Position numbers and translations under genes: made by a program. From Tilletiaria anomala UBC 951 (taxonomy: Eukaryota; Basidiomycota; Exobasidiomycetes; Georgefischeriales; Tilletiariaceae): a stretch of 64,000 bases of DNA. Below are positions 24,351 through 36,300 of this stretch, piece by piece. Every line of letters starts with the position of its first letter. Position 1 is the stretch's first letter. The notes below the pieces were generated by a model. The model was not told the origin of the DNA. It made no database searches and worked only from the letters and a program-made list of their open reading frames with translations. The stretch lies in contig NW_013546994.1 of assembly GCF_000711695.1 (NCBI RefSeq), positions 62,001 through 126,000 of the forward strand, in the 5' to 3' direction.

Positions 24351-24433
24351 GGTGCGTCCAGAACATGGTCATTGAACTCGTCTCTATCCTATGGGCTTTG
24401 CGGATCTTACCCTGTCGATCTCTGAGCTGCGAA

Positions 24434-25862
24434 ATGAAGCTCTTTCTTCTCTCCGTCGTTTTCATACTCACCTTTTGCACTACACGCTCGTTCGCTGCTT
24501 CACATCACAGCGTTGATTCCAAGCACAAGGCACGTCTCGCTCATTCGACCGCCAACAAGGCGGTAGAGCGTGATGTGCCCCACCACGCTGTGCTGCTTTC
24601 GAAAACGAGAGGGCACCCCAAGGCTCGCGGTGGAAAGGCTCAGCTGAAAGAAGCTATCAATAGAGCGCAGGCGAAGTATCAGCAATCCTTTAAGAACTAG
24701 TCAGTCTGCACAACACGTTTCATAGAGCAATAGGTGCTGGCGTTCAAGCACTGACTTGTTCCTTGAATACATAGTCTGGCGAACACAGGAAATGTGAACA
24801 AGCTGCAGAACACATCGTTCGTCCACGACATTGTCCGCCCTCGTAGATCGAAAACAAAACGTCAGCAAGGGGTTGATAGCCTCACTGACATCGATGGTGA
24901 GCTGCTCTGGACCGGACCACAAGCATTTGGAACTCCACCCCAGTACTTTGCTGGTGGTCAAGACTTTGACACAGGCTCGTCGGAGTGAGTGTAACAACCC
25001 CTACTTCGGCTTTGGCGCGCTTGCGCTTAGGAATTGTCTTCCTCTCTCTGCTGTTGACAGCACATTTGTCAATCCTGGGTACTACAATCCTTCAAAGAGC
25101 TCAACGGCGCGTGACACGGGCAAGACATTCAGTGTCCAGTACGGTGACGGGACTAGCGCGAGCGGCAAGATCTACAATGACACTCTGACTGTCGCCGGGC
25201 TGCAAGCCTTCGGCCAGGCAGTGGGAGATGCCACCTCCTCTGATATTGGTAGTGAATCTGCTGGCATATCAGGTATGGCTTTTCCATCCATCGCCCAGTT
25301 TCAGCGCGACCCCTTCTTCTACACGCTCAGGAAGCAAGGTGCTGTCTCCCGTGGCGTCTTTGGCTTTGGCCTCTCCAAGGAGAATGCAAGGCTTGATCTA
25401 GGCACGCTGGATTCTGACTCTTACGAGGGCGATATCAATTGGGTCACCATTGACGACTCGAATGGCTTCTGGCAGACTTCGCAAGGCACACTCAACGGTG
25501 TTCCCCTCCTGACTTCAATCATTGATACTGGAACCACCGTGATCGTTGGTGCCCCAGATCAGGTATCGCTAATCTGCCTGCAAGCAGGCGGGATCGTCAT
25601 TGCGGAAGGCACAGATATTTTCTGCGGCTATGTGGAAGGCATGGCTCCACCACAATTCACTTTCGAATTCAACGGTCAGCAGTACATGCTCAGCCGCGAT
25701 GCGATCGATTTCGCTCAGGATGGTCCACTCATCCTTACCGGTATTGTTGGATCCGGCATTGGCCTCCTGGATGGTTGGGTCCTGGGGGATGCGTTCTTGC
25801 GCAACCTTTATGCAGCATTCGATATCGATAATATCCGTGCTGGCTTTGCGCCTCGGCGTTAG
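24434..25862 (+). CDS. Secreted pepsin-like aspartic protease (family A1)
   Basis: Three exons, 24434-24699, 24775-24984 and 25031-25862, give 435 residues. It opens with a textbook signal peptide (MKLFLLSVVFILTFCTTRSF), followed by a basic propeptide of roughly 100 residues containing KR and RR sites for maturation. The mature part has the first catalytic loop FDTGSS, the flap region with SVQYGDGTSASGKIYNDTL, the second catalytic loop SIIDTGTTVIVG and the C-terminal WVLGDAFLRNLYAAFDI block. Family role: extracellular or vacuolar endoprotease active at acid pH. Odd points are the sequence after DTGSS, which reads ENCLPL where most relatives have DLW, and the donor of intron 1, GTCAGT, chosen because it alone restores the propeptide frame (FKN|YLANTGN). 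The lost Trp follows directly from the only acceptor in phase, so it may be real divergence. Confidence 0.88.
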
Positions 25863-25934
25863 GTCATTCCGTGTGAATGTATGCTACAATATTTGCTGCA
25901 ATGTAGGTCTATGACGTCATGAAGCGAGAAGTTG

Positions 25935-27255
25935 TCACTGCTCTTGGTAATTATGCGGTTGAACTTTCTGCTGTCTAAAAGTTTGCAGCCTGTCCCTTAA
26001 CACCGGATCGAATACATTATCCGATTTGAGCTGATTCCCGAGCGTGAGATATCCTGGCCTGCAGTTCATTCGCCTTCCGAACAGTTCGATCTTCTTGCCG
26101 CCGGGACACAGCTTTTCGATCATGCCGTACAACTCATCCGGTTTGCGCGACGTGTCGCGCACCTCAGAGACGATCACGTCAGCGGAAAACCCGCGGTGAA
26201 CCCAGGCAGGCAGAATGTCGGAGATGAGCACCCCAGGCTCATTGCTGACTTGCGCAGACGGCGCCGTCGGTGCATTGCCAGCGCCCTGAGCGCTTGCGTG
26301 AATTTTGGCTCCGACCAGACAATGTTCTTTGGTGTGATTGAGCCAATGCCCTGTCCTCCCTGTGCGAATCAGGCGCTGCGTTTGCCCAATCTTGACCCAC
26401 ACGAGCTCGTCGACGCGCCTGTAACCCCAAATTCGCAGCAGCTCCCTTCCCAGCTCCATGGCCCGCCCAGTAACCCAGAGGAAGATAAGCCCCTCCTTCT
26501 GCAATAACGGTATGGGCATCGAGCGCATGTCGTCGTCCGTCATCGTACCATACGGTAGCGACATGTGAATGTCCCACGGTGGATCAGCGATGATGACGTT
26601 CCAGTCATTACCGAGTATGGAGAAGTCAAAAGTTTTGAGATCGCAGTCAATCCACTGTGCCGGTAGGAGACCGCCATCAGGAGCGCGCGCTGGGCCCTGC
26701 ATGGCCCAGTCGTCAGCCAAGCCGGCGCGTTCAAGTGCAAGCAACGGGTTGCGGAGAGGTGCGTTGACTGCTGCCTCGCTATTTTCGGGATATGGCGCTT
26801 GCCACTCAAAGGGGGGTGTTTGTCCATCTTGAGCTATCCGGAAATGAAAATACTTGCAGCTTGTGAGACGATGGCACGTATTCAAATAACTGCAATGGCC
26901 TAGGGAAGGGTTGGTTTGCGGATATAGCACAGGCTCAAAGTGCAGCTTTCTGCAACTCCTTATGGCTACAGAAGAGGTGCCATCGATGCCTGTGGCTGTT
27001 GCAACCAATTGCCTTGCTGCATCGCATTCTGCACGGGTGAGATGCTCGCAAAACGGCTGGAAGCAATTGTCTTGCGAATGGAACTAATACCGGCATGAGG
27101 GCGCTACAAAAGTCAGGCTCCTTTCGAGCAAAGACAACGAGCTACATAACCCAGACCAAACTCACAAGCTTGGCAAGGATTTTCTGCTTAGCAGTCGGCC
27201 TCTCCAGGAAGGTGTGCGTGATCTCTACAATGCTTTGCTCCCTTTGCGCCGCCAT
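25935..27255 (-). CDS. IME4: METTL3/Ime4-type mRNA N6-adenosine methyltransferase (MT-A70)
   Basis: Two exons, 27255-27166 and 27083-25935, give 412 residues. The catalytic motif DPPW (residues about 197-200, in VIIADPPWDIHMSLPYGTM) is intact, followed by FLWVTGRAMELGRELL-like sequence, RTGRTGHWLNHTKEHCLVG and RKPDELYGMIEKLCPGGKKIELFGRR, all METTL3 hallmarks rather than METTL14. A zinc-finger region precedes it (PFCEHLTRAEC, CRKLHF, GHCSYLNTCHRLTSCKYFHF) with the cysteines and histidines of METTL3. The protein uses S-adenosylmethionine to make m6A in mRNA, usually as a heterodimer with a METTL14-like partner. Compared with animal METTL3 (about 580 residues) the N-terminal extension is nearly absent; only 30 residues precede the first intron. 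The first in-frame stop upstream of the second exon forces the intron acceptor at 27084. Confidence 0.93.
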
Positions 27256-28022
27256 GATGGTGTACCTCGTCAATGCGTCTGTCAGCGGATCTCAAGGTGT
27301 GCAGAACCGGTCTGTTGGTAGACTCCACATCGGCTTGCGCGTCAAGCCTGTATGACAGACAGGTTCCGGAGAGACTCTCGTGCAACAAGTCCCTAGCGTA
27401 GCGGGCAGGCAATCGACAGCAGTCGATACAACCCGACTGAAATTGATATTGAGGCGTTGCAAGATCTTGAGTGTCGAATACTCGACCTCGGCCGGTCGGC
27501 GGTCAGCGTTATGCTTCGCGACCACGTTGCTTGACTTGTGTCGGCTTGTGGGACTTGGCGAGGAGATATGGTCGTAGATTTGTGTGTTGCCGCGCTGTGC
27601 CATTTAAATTGCACCGAATTGCACTCCTCCCAAGTCCCCAACTCCCGAATCCCGATGGTGTGTCTCCCCACAGAGGGCCCCGCTCTCTCGACGCACTCTG
27701 AAGGCTGCTGCCTTGACTGTGGCGCCTGGGCACACAAGTCGTTGCGCATCTGGATGTCGGTCGAAGGTACAGGACAGGCATCAGCACCCTGCGAGAATAA
27801 ATAGGCTCCTTGGATTTGGCACCCTTCGATCATTTGAACATTTCTGAATCACATATACGCTCTTCGCAAGCAGATGCCTGGTCTTGGCGTGCATACGGAG
27901 AATCGCATGCCATCATCTATATCGCATAGTCGGGTATGCTGCCGCCGCTTCGCTAATATCAAACGGCTCAAAGGTCTAATCTCTGGCTGGTGCACTTGCA
28001 CACGAGCCGCGACCGTGGGCTC
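27256..28022. promoter_or_regulatory. Divergent intergenic region between IME4 and the NIPA-like gene
   Basis: About 770 bp. Overlapping open frames occur on both strands at 27390-27830 but lack recognisable content. Both promoters should be here; no element was recognised with confidence. Confidence 0.4.
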
Positions 28023-29272
28023 ATGATGGCGCTCAATGCGACCATGGCACTCGATCCACCACCTGAAACGCCCACCGGCGTCAGCATCCCTGTACCTGCG
28101 GCCATCGTTCTCGGTCTCCTTGCCTCTTTCATCCAGTCGCTAGGTGAGACGCGTGTCGATGCAGGCATGACTATCATGCGACAGAAGCAATTTTGCTGAG
28201 GATATCGGTCCCTTTAACATAGGTTTGACGATCCAACGCAAGTCGCACCTGCAAAATGAGACACTTCCTGTCCAGTCCCGCCGAACAGAGTGGCGCCGAC
28301 CTTTGTGGCTCATCGGCTTTGCTATCTTCATCACTGCGAACATTGCGGGCACGGTGTTTCAGATCGGCGCACTGCCGATCGTCATGCTCGCTCCCCTCGG
28401 CGCTGTCAGCTTGCTATACAATGCATTGCTCGCTCGCATGCTCCTCAATGATATCTTCACGCAGTACATGATAGTTGGTATGTTTTCGGTTCCTTTAAAG
28501 GTTTGTATATGTCGTCGGACTTACTGTTTATTCCAATCGTAGGCACCATCCTCATCGCCGTCGGCGCGATCATGATCGGGTACTTTGGCACCGTGCCAGA
28601 CCATCCTCATACGCTGGATGAACTGCTCGCCCTCTATTCGCGACCAGCTTTTGTAGCTTTCGTTGCTGTATTCAGCCTTACCTTATTCGGCGTCCTCGCA
28701 CTAGTAAGTTCATGACCTTCAAGACGCTACCACGAGAAAGCTGCTAACTCCCAAGCACATGCTGCCGCAGTCGCACTTAGCGGAATGGCAGCTGTACATG
28801 AGACTCAATCGCAAGCCTCTTAAGGTGTCAAAGAGCAAGGGGCGGAAAAGCCGCAAAGATATGAAGCGGCGCTGGTCGGCACCAACGCTTGCCACCCTCG
28901 CAGAGGTGAACGAGAACCCCTCTGGCATTGCGACGCCAATTCTAGCCATCGTGGACGAGGCAGCGCGGCGGGGCTTGCCTGCCGAGCGGCTCGTTGCTGC
29001 CGCGAGGGAAAGCGGACTAGTGCCTGCTGCTGCTGCCTCTGCTTCTGCCCAGTCAGTCAATGGCATCGCGCCGCTTGGTCCGGCAATCGCAGAAGTGCGA
29101 CAGCAGAAACCGGCGGGGTATGGAAGCATCATATCATCAAACAAGCCAAGTGTGGACGGGAGGCTGGCACAGCAGCATCACCCCCCGTCGTCGTATCCGC
29201 GGGATACACAGTTCAGCAACGGTGCGCATAGCTCGGACAGTGCTGACTCTACAAAAATAACAACAGCAACAG

Positions 29273-29320
<48 letters not shown>

Positions 29321-30828
29321 ATGGGCCGAAGCGCCGAAAACAGATGAAGAAAGAGAAAGCGGACGAGAAGGTGGTGCGGCGCACGCGACTCGGCCTTAGC
29401 ATAGCGTACGGAGGTGCGAGCGGCACGCTTTCTGGTGTTTGCCTGCTGCTTGCAAAAAGTGGCGTGGAGCTGCTCGTGCTGACTTTTGCGGGCCAGAACC
29501 AATTCAAGAGGTGGCAAAGCTGGGGACTCGTCGGAATCATGATTAGCGTGGCGCTAGCACAAGTGAGTTGCGCAAGTGCGGGAGCTTGTGGAACTCCCAT
29601 CATCGCTGGCAAGGAAATTTCTGATACAAGACATGTCGACTTGAACGGCGCAGCTTTGGTATCTTAACAAAAGTCTGCGGTTATCAGACCCTACAATCGT
29701 ATGTCCCCTGGCATTCTGCTTTTACAATACTTCGTCCATTGCTCTTGGTGAGTCCCTGTGCACATCGGCATCGAAATACAAGCACAACTAAGCGATTACT
29801 GCCATTCTTGTGTCTCAGGACTTGTCTACTTCGATCAAGTAGGCGTATTGAGATGGTGGGAGATCTTATGCGTCGCAATGGGCACAGCCCTGCTACTCCT
29901 GGGTGTGTGGGTGGTCAGCTTCCATCGGCGACCCGAAGCGGAAGAGGTGGAGGAAGCGGCCATAGCGCAAAGCGCTGAGAGTTATCTCAACAGCGAGGAT
30001 GAGAACATGACGGCAATAACATCAGGAGCACCGGGCGTGCTTCCAAGTACGACCTCCGCAGAGACGGATAGCCTGGCGTCACCGATGAGCTGCGAGGGGT
30101 CATGCAGCCCTACCGCACCCACATCACCGATCATCTCCAGCGCTCGCATCCGCCGACGCTCGCCGAGCTTGGCGCTTGGTGTCAATACGCTGGTGGGCGT
30201 GCATGCGCAAGAGGAGGAGCGACACAGAGCGACGGCGTCGGCCATTTATTCTACATTCTTTGAGCGCGGCTTCAGCGTCGGCATTGCGTGAGTTTCCGCA
30301 GGCGCAAACTGATCGCGAGTGACCGGTCTTCGCTGACAAGAAATCCTGACGTTTCCCTTGCGACGATGCTTGTGCAGGGCATCTTCACCCGGGTTCCATC
30401 TCCAGTCTGCACATGCGCATGGCGGAGGCAGCAGCTCATACGTCCGACCTGTCGGGCAGACGCGGCGGTCCATGTCTGAAGCGGACCTGCGCACCTTTTC
30501 CGACGAGGATCACGAAGATGAGGACGACGTGCTTCCGCACAGCTACGCACACGCAGCCAGCGGCCGACGTGTCGCAGCAGAGATGGAAGCTAGAGGAGGT
30601 GGGAGCGTGGTGGCTGCGGACAATTCGTCTGCATTCCGAATCGAACTGCCGTCGTTGGACGTCGTGTCACTTCGGCAGCGGTTAGGCCAGCTGCAACTGG
30701 ATGGCTCATGGATTGGCAGGCTGTTGGGCAGAGGAAGGGAGGATGCTGCTGCCAACGTGGAGGATGGTCTGGATCGCCATCAGGAGAGAGAAACGTCGCC
30801 ACTGCTGGGACATGGCAGTCGGCGGTGA
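28023..30828 (+). CDS. NIPA-like (DUF803) magnesium transporter
   Basis: Seven exons: 28023-28143, 28223-28477, 28543-28703, 28756-29562, 29654-29747, 29819-30287 and 30378-30828, giving 785 residues. The membrane core matches the NIPA family: SIPVPAAIVLGLLASFIQSL first helix then GLTIQRKSH, GTVFQIGALPIVMLAPLGAVS, GTILIAVGAIMIGYFG, the segment AYGGASGTLSGVCLLLAKSG, and LWYLNKSLRLSDPTIVCPL. These proteins move Mg2+ across plasma or endosomal membranes. A large cytosolic loop of roughly 190 residues, basic and Ser-rich, interrupts the core between helices and includes a polyserine run from a trinucleotide repeat. The C-terminal 250 residues are disordered and acidic/Ser-rich. The first two codons are both ATG (28023, 28026). 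Confidence 0.88.
29273..29320. repeat. (CAT/TCA)16 trinucleotide microsatellite
   Basis: Sixteen perfect trinucleotide units sit inside exon 4 of the NIPA-like gene and are read as TCA, giving a polyserine stretch in the cytosolic loop. Such repeats keep the frame when they change length. Confidence 0.97.
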
Positions 30829-33350
30829 TTCACAGCGGTCGTTCTCCCTTTGGTCCTCTCCATCACTGCCACACGCATCCGCCAACCTGGCACATCCCGG
30901 GCAAACGCGCACGACTGCATGCGGGTTACGTCACGCCATTTGCCGTTCGTACTTTACCGCTCCCCATGTCGTCGGCAGCCCACTGTCACGTGCCGTTTCA
31001 AGCTTTTGTGGGGCAGATGCCCTATTTCTACGCCATACTTGTATTTTTTATGTTCGCAGTCTTTCATCCATCAATGATACCATGCATTCATTCAACAGTC
31101 AGCCGAACATAGCCCGTCTCTTAGTGCATCTAACATATTATATGGTATGCAGCCCGGCGCCAGCCCGCTGAATGTTCAATTATTCAACACTTAATGCTGT
31201 TCACAGTCGCAGCATCTCCTGCCGGGGCTCCTCGTGGCTGTCAAATGTACATCCATTGGTCCAGGTCCGTCTGGCACCTTTAAGACTTGGAAGCTTAAAC
31301 GTGTAATTACATGGTCCGTACTGCAAAGCGTAGGGCCAATGCTGTACCATTTGGGAAGACTCCAAGTATCTAATAACCACATTTCACGTGCTCACAACTT
31401 ACACCGTGACGTTCAACAATCACTGTTTTGTCGTCGCCGACCACGCATGTTGTCGCGTCATCGTCATGAGTCCTGACGTCTGATGCCCTCCTGACTCCCG
31501 TCCTTCGCTGATGATTTCCCACTTCCCGAGCGCATTCGCACGTATACAACGCAGAAAGCCGGCCATTTTTCGCAGCCTTTCGCCATCGCTCTTGACATTT
31601 TGCCGGGTTTCATCAACCGTTTGCGAGCATGTGAGTTGTCCCTCCCCATCTTCGAAAATTAACTTGAACAATGTGTACATATGTGGTATGTCGTTCTAAC
31701 TCGTCCCGGCACCCCTGCCGCTGTACACCACACTACGGCAGACCACAGCAGACAACGCTTCCTTTCGGCGCCTTCGGTAAACCACACGGTCCGTCCTCAG
31801 CCGTCCGCCGTCGACCAGGAAAGAAAGTGCCAATGTGCAGGATGGACGCAACGTGAAGGTCAACCGGTGGATTCGGTGCAGTGCTGGCATCTGAGAAATC
31901 CACATATGCGATACATATGACATGTTAGTTGGAAGAGGGACAAAAGGTGGTCACTGATAACATGAAAGCACTTCTGATACGTGAAGGAAAGTACTTGTGT
32001 GGATGTTCCCACATTGGCCTCCGCAGTACTCGGGTCCTCCGATGAAAAAAAAAGTTGCGAATCGGGTCCGCTTTGCCTTTGGGGTAGTTGCCTAATCGTA
32101 AAAGCCCCGCATTCTGGCCAGGTCTATAGCAAATATGGTGGAGGCTCTGGGCGTGATTTGGATCGGTGCAGCTTCGGTCTGCGGTGCTGTGCGGCGGCGC
32201 CACATGGCAGTGCACCACCACAATGGAGTGGTGCTGCAATTGAATCTGGTGCGAGTCGAGTGTGCCACATAGTGACTTGCACAAAAAAATCACTGGGAAA
32301 ACAGGTGGGATCAGGATGTGCGCGAAGAGAGGCGGAGGGCGGAGGCGGGGCGGGAGGTGAGGTGGGGCTGCAATCCCATCGCCCTGTCGGCTGATGAGAG
32401 ACTCACTGCAGTCAGCCAGCCTACAGGGAGAGGAGCAGCGAGCGTCCCCTCTCGCATGCTTGCTTCCCCTTCTCCTCTCTGCTACACCTCAAGCCAATGA
32501 GTATGTATGTACATACAGCGAGGCATGGCTCACTTGCATCCTGAAGGCATTTTCGCATCTCAGCGAACAACCAGGGCCAAGAGGGCGTCGTCCACTGGTT
32601 CTGGTGGTGCAGTTTTGTGTCTTGTCTGGGCCCCCCGATTTTCGCTCGCTCTGCGCGCTGCCTTGCCGCCTCCGACAAAGGCAAAAACCCCACCGTTTCA
32701 TCCCGAGACAAGGACCACCCACATCTTGTGCAGGGTGCAGTCCAGAAGGGAGCGCTTGGGCCCTTGTGCGCTTTTGTCGCTGACTTCCAAAGGCAGCCGC
32801 AACGACCACAGCCACACCTCTCCACTTCCGCTGTTGCCATCAGTGCTTTGCAAGCGCATAAGCCCCCTCCTGCCCAACCCCAGGAGCCTTGTGTCTGTGG
32901 ATACACCGGTGCCCACCACTGCGCCCGGTCACCGTAAGAGGCCCAAGGACCAATCCACCACTCATGCTCAAGCCCATGATAGACACAAGTCGCCGCTGAT
33001 TTGAGCTGATCCAGAAGGACCGCGTTATGGCCATCTTTGCCAATGTTGGACTTGGTTGCTGCTGCTCGTGATGGTGAGCACCCTTTCCCTTCCTCCTTCA
33101 CCCGCTTCGCTCCAGTCGGCATCGTCGCATTGGATCGCATGAATTTGCAAAGCGCACCCTATCCAAGCATCTCAGCCTCCATACCTCGCACGACTCCTTC
33201 TGCTGAATCGTTGATCACTGACGAACAAATGCCATCACGCCTCGTCTGAATATCGTCCTTCTTGCGACCATCCCGTGTCAAACCACATCGCATCACAACT
33301 TGCACCTACTTTGACATTCGCCCGAAACCCAAACGCAAACGGCAGCCTAG
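30829..33350. promoter_or_regulatory. Long intergenic region before the MAPK phosphatase gene
   Basis: About 2.5 kb between two genes on the plus strand. The first part should be the NIPA-like 3' UTR, and the last several hundred bases before 33351 are C/T-rich, as in fungal 5' UTRs. A minus-strand open frame of 239 codons at 32421-33140 has no recognisable content. No repeat, transposon or RNA gene was seen. The size suggests a long leader or an elaborate promoter for the phosphatase. Confidence 0.4.
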
Positions 33351-36300
33351 ATGTCCACCTCGGCCATATCGAGCAGCACCCGACCGCAAAAGCGACGCCA
33401 TTCGCAGTACATCGACGCGGATCGCCAGCCGCTACCTTTCTCCATTTTGGAGCCCATGCGCTCTGGCTCAGTAGCAGCAGGAGCATCAGCAGCATCTTCT
33501 TCCTCTCCGCATTCGTATTGTCTACCTTTTAGCACCCCATCTCCCAAGCTGGAAGCAGCTTGCTTCATCTCGCTAGTCAGCTCGCTCTATCGCAGCGGCA
33601 AGCTCTTGCCGTGCTCGCTCATTACACCCGCGGTGAATATTTGTGATTCCTCCTCCCCGGTAAGAGAACGGCCAGCCAAGAGGTGCCGTCTCTCGTGTTT
33701 GCCCTCATCATTCCCATCATCACCGCATCAGCAGCGGGGGCAGCATCAGCAGATCCGACGCAAACGGGCTGTGACGACCGTTGCTGTGCTACACCCACGC
33801 CTGTGCTTTCCCGTTGGCCCTTATTGCCCGCAGCGCCTTGCGTGCTCGCTAGATGTGCACATGGACAACGTTGGCAGCCAAGACGACGCCAGCATGACAC
33901 CCATCCAACCTCAGTCACTTGCGCCGTGGTTCGCCTCGACGCAGCCCATGGCGCCGCCGGCCGAGGAGGACACTCCCGTGCCCAGCAAATCGGCAGAACT
34001 TCTTCTTTCGCCGTCTTCCCCACCAACCTCGTCAGGTCACAGCGCTATCATGCCCACCACCCGGCTGCCCTTTACAGGGCCAAGTCTTTCTAGCGGCGAC
34101 GGAGGCGGTGACGAGGGGGAAGTATCGCCTTCGAAGCTATCCCCATTCCCCCATCGGCTGCAAAAGGGCAAACCGCGCGGTTTGTCGCTTCTCATTCCGG
34201 ATCGACCGGCACCGCAGATTATCGCCGAGACGAGGGCGACGACTTCCTCTTCGCAGGGCGCCACGCCTGTTGATGCGGAGCTCCAACTGCTCAGTCCGTC
34301 GCCGAGCACTTTGAGCAGCGGCCAGGTGATGAGCTTGGCCAGCGCCAGCGCCACGAGCAGTCCAACCGGCAGGGGCGGCTTTGCGGCGCGCAGGAACAAG
34401 AAGCCGGCACCTATCCTCCTGTCGCCGCCATCTACGCACGCGCAGCACAGCGGCAGCTCCCACAGAGGCCACAGCAATGTCATTGGCGGCCACAACAGCG
34501 ATGCTTTTAGCTTACTGAACGCAACGAAGAGTGCGCCCAACTCACCATCTTTCCACCAATACAAAGGGTCGAGTACCACTGGTGCTGACGGTGAGGATGG
34601 CGAGGAGGATCAAGCAGGTACCGTGCAAGCTAGGAAGGAGCTTGCTAGCACCCTTCGGGGCGCACCGCGGAAACGCCCCAGTTTGATCTTTTCGCAACGA
34701 CAGTGAGTGGATTGGTTCTGTCGCTCGCAAATGCTTCGGACGTTGGCGCTGATTTAAGAGCAATACGGATGCATTGCGTGCATGTGCAGATCACAAGTCA
34801 TCGCCAGCGCCGTACCCGTGGCAAGCAACAATCTGCCTGCCGCATGGCGCGACCCCTCTGAACATATCCTGACGGGCGCCGGAAGCACGCTGCAGCACGC
34901 GCGCAGCGTCTACGCCGCTGGCCCCATCGAGGTGCTCCCCGGCGTCTTCCTCGGGGACGAGCACAATGCCTGCGATGAGGAGATGCTCATGCAGCTCGGC
35001 ATCACCACCATCCTCAACGTCGCTAAGGAAACCGTGCTGCCTTTTCAGTTCAATGACACTGCTACGCCGCTGCTCCGCGGGCCCGGGCCGCATATCTCGC
35101 TCCCATCGCCTGCGTCACCGACAGAATCGGGTCGGCAGGGAATACACACTCAACCCCCGGCCGGGCTGAGTGTACATACCAGCTCGGAGATGCTGCTCTC
35201 TGCGTGCAGCCCGCAGTTGCTTTTTCTGCCCAACTCTTCCGGCGCAGAGAGCAGCACCAGCAGCTCCGGTGGGCGCAGTCCGCTCCGGCCGCACACCTCC
35301 ACGCCGAACCTCAAGCGCGCATACAAGGAGGTAACGGCGACACCAACTGTCGCGGTGAACGAGGTTGAAACGGCTCCATCGCCCTCCTCAGATGATGGAT
35401 TCACTGATACCGATCCGGCCTCGTCTGATGAACCAGAGCGTAGGCGCTCTGGTACGCGTACAAGTGCAGATGCGGATGCTTCGTCTTCCTCGACGCCTGA
35501 GCCCACGGCGGAGATAGACGTGGAGATGGAGGACTGTGGATCTGATGAAGGGGATATGTTAGCGCTTAACTCGCGGCATCCATCGTTACCGTATAGCGGC
35601 AGCGCCAGGCCTCACTCGGCTATTATGGACCTCCCTCCCAGCTCGACCGTGCTGTATATCCCCGGCAGCGAAGAAACAGGCGATCCCGATGGCCGCGTGA
35701 ACGCGCTGCGGTACATTAAGTTTCCATGGACCCACGACGAGGTCGACCTCGCGAGCAAGGATGGCGGATTCCGACACGGCTGCGCCGTCATCGCCGAAGC
35801 CCTCGGCCTCGCCGTCGATGCGCGCGGCCTGCTGCTCCCCGGCTTGGGTGGCGGAGCAGCAGCGCAGCAGCCGAGTGGCTCTGGCGGCAAAGTGCTCGTG
35901 CACTGCCAATGCGGCGTCAGCAGGAGCGCAACGCTCGTCATCGCTTTCGTCATGCAAGCTGCAGCGCTAGGGTACGGTTTTGAGGCGACAAAGACGTTGC
36001 AGGGGATGCATGATTGCTACAATCTAGTGAAAGAGTGCGTTCAACTGCGCTTCTGGTTTACAAGCTTTTAGCAGAACGACGCTGACATGAAACCGTATTG
36101 CTTGTGCTATTTCCTTTTGACATAGGGCGTCTTCGAGCATTTCACCCAACTGCAGCCTGATATATCAGCTGGTCGAATGGGAGCGCGTCCTTTCTGTGCA
36201 AGCGCAAAAGCTTCGCAGCCGCGACATCTCGGGCCCTCACTCGCAGGGTCAGCGCTCGGTCGGGATGCCCAACTCTGGTGGCTGGACCGCTGATGTCATG

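Noticed and set aside
24365-24433. Upstream ATG extending the aspartic protease
   Set aside because: It lies only 15 bp after the TATA box, probably before the transcription start, and would bury the signal peptide.
32421-33140. Minus-strand open frame of 239 codons
   Set aside because: Trp/Cys/Arg-rich composition with no recognisable motif; the region reads better as the C/T-rich leader of the phosphatase gene.
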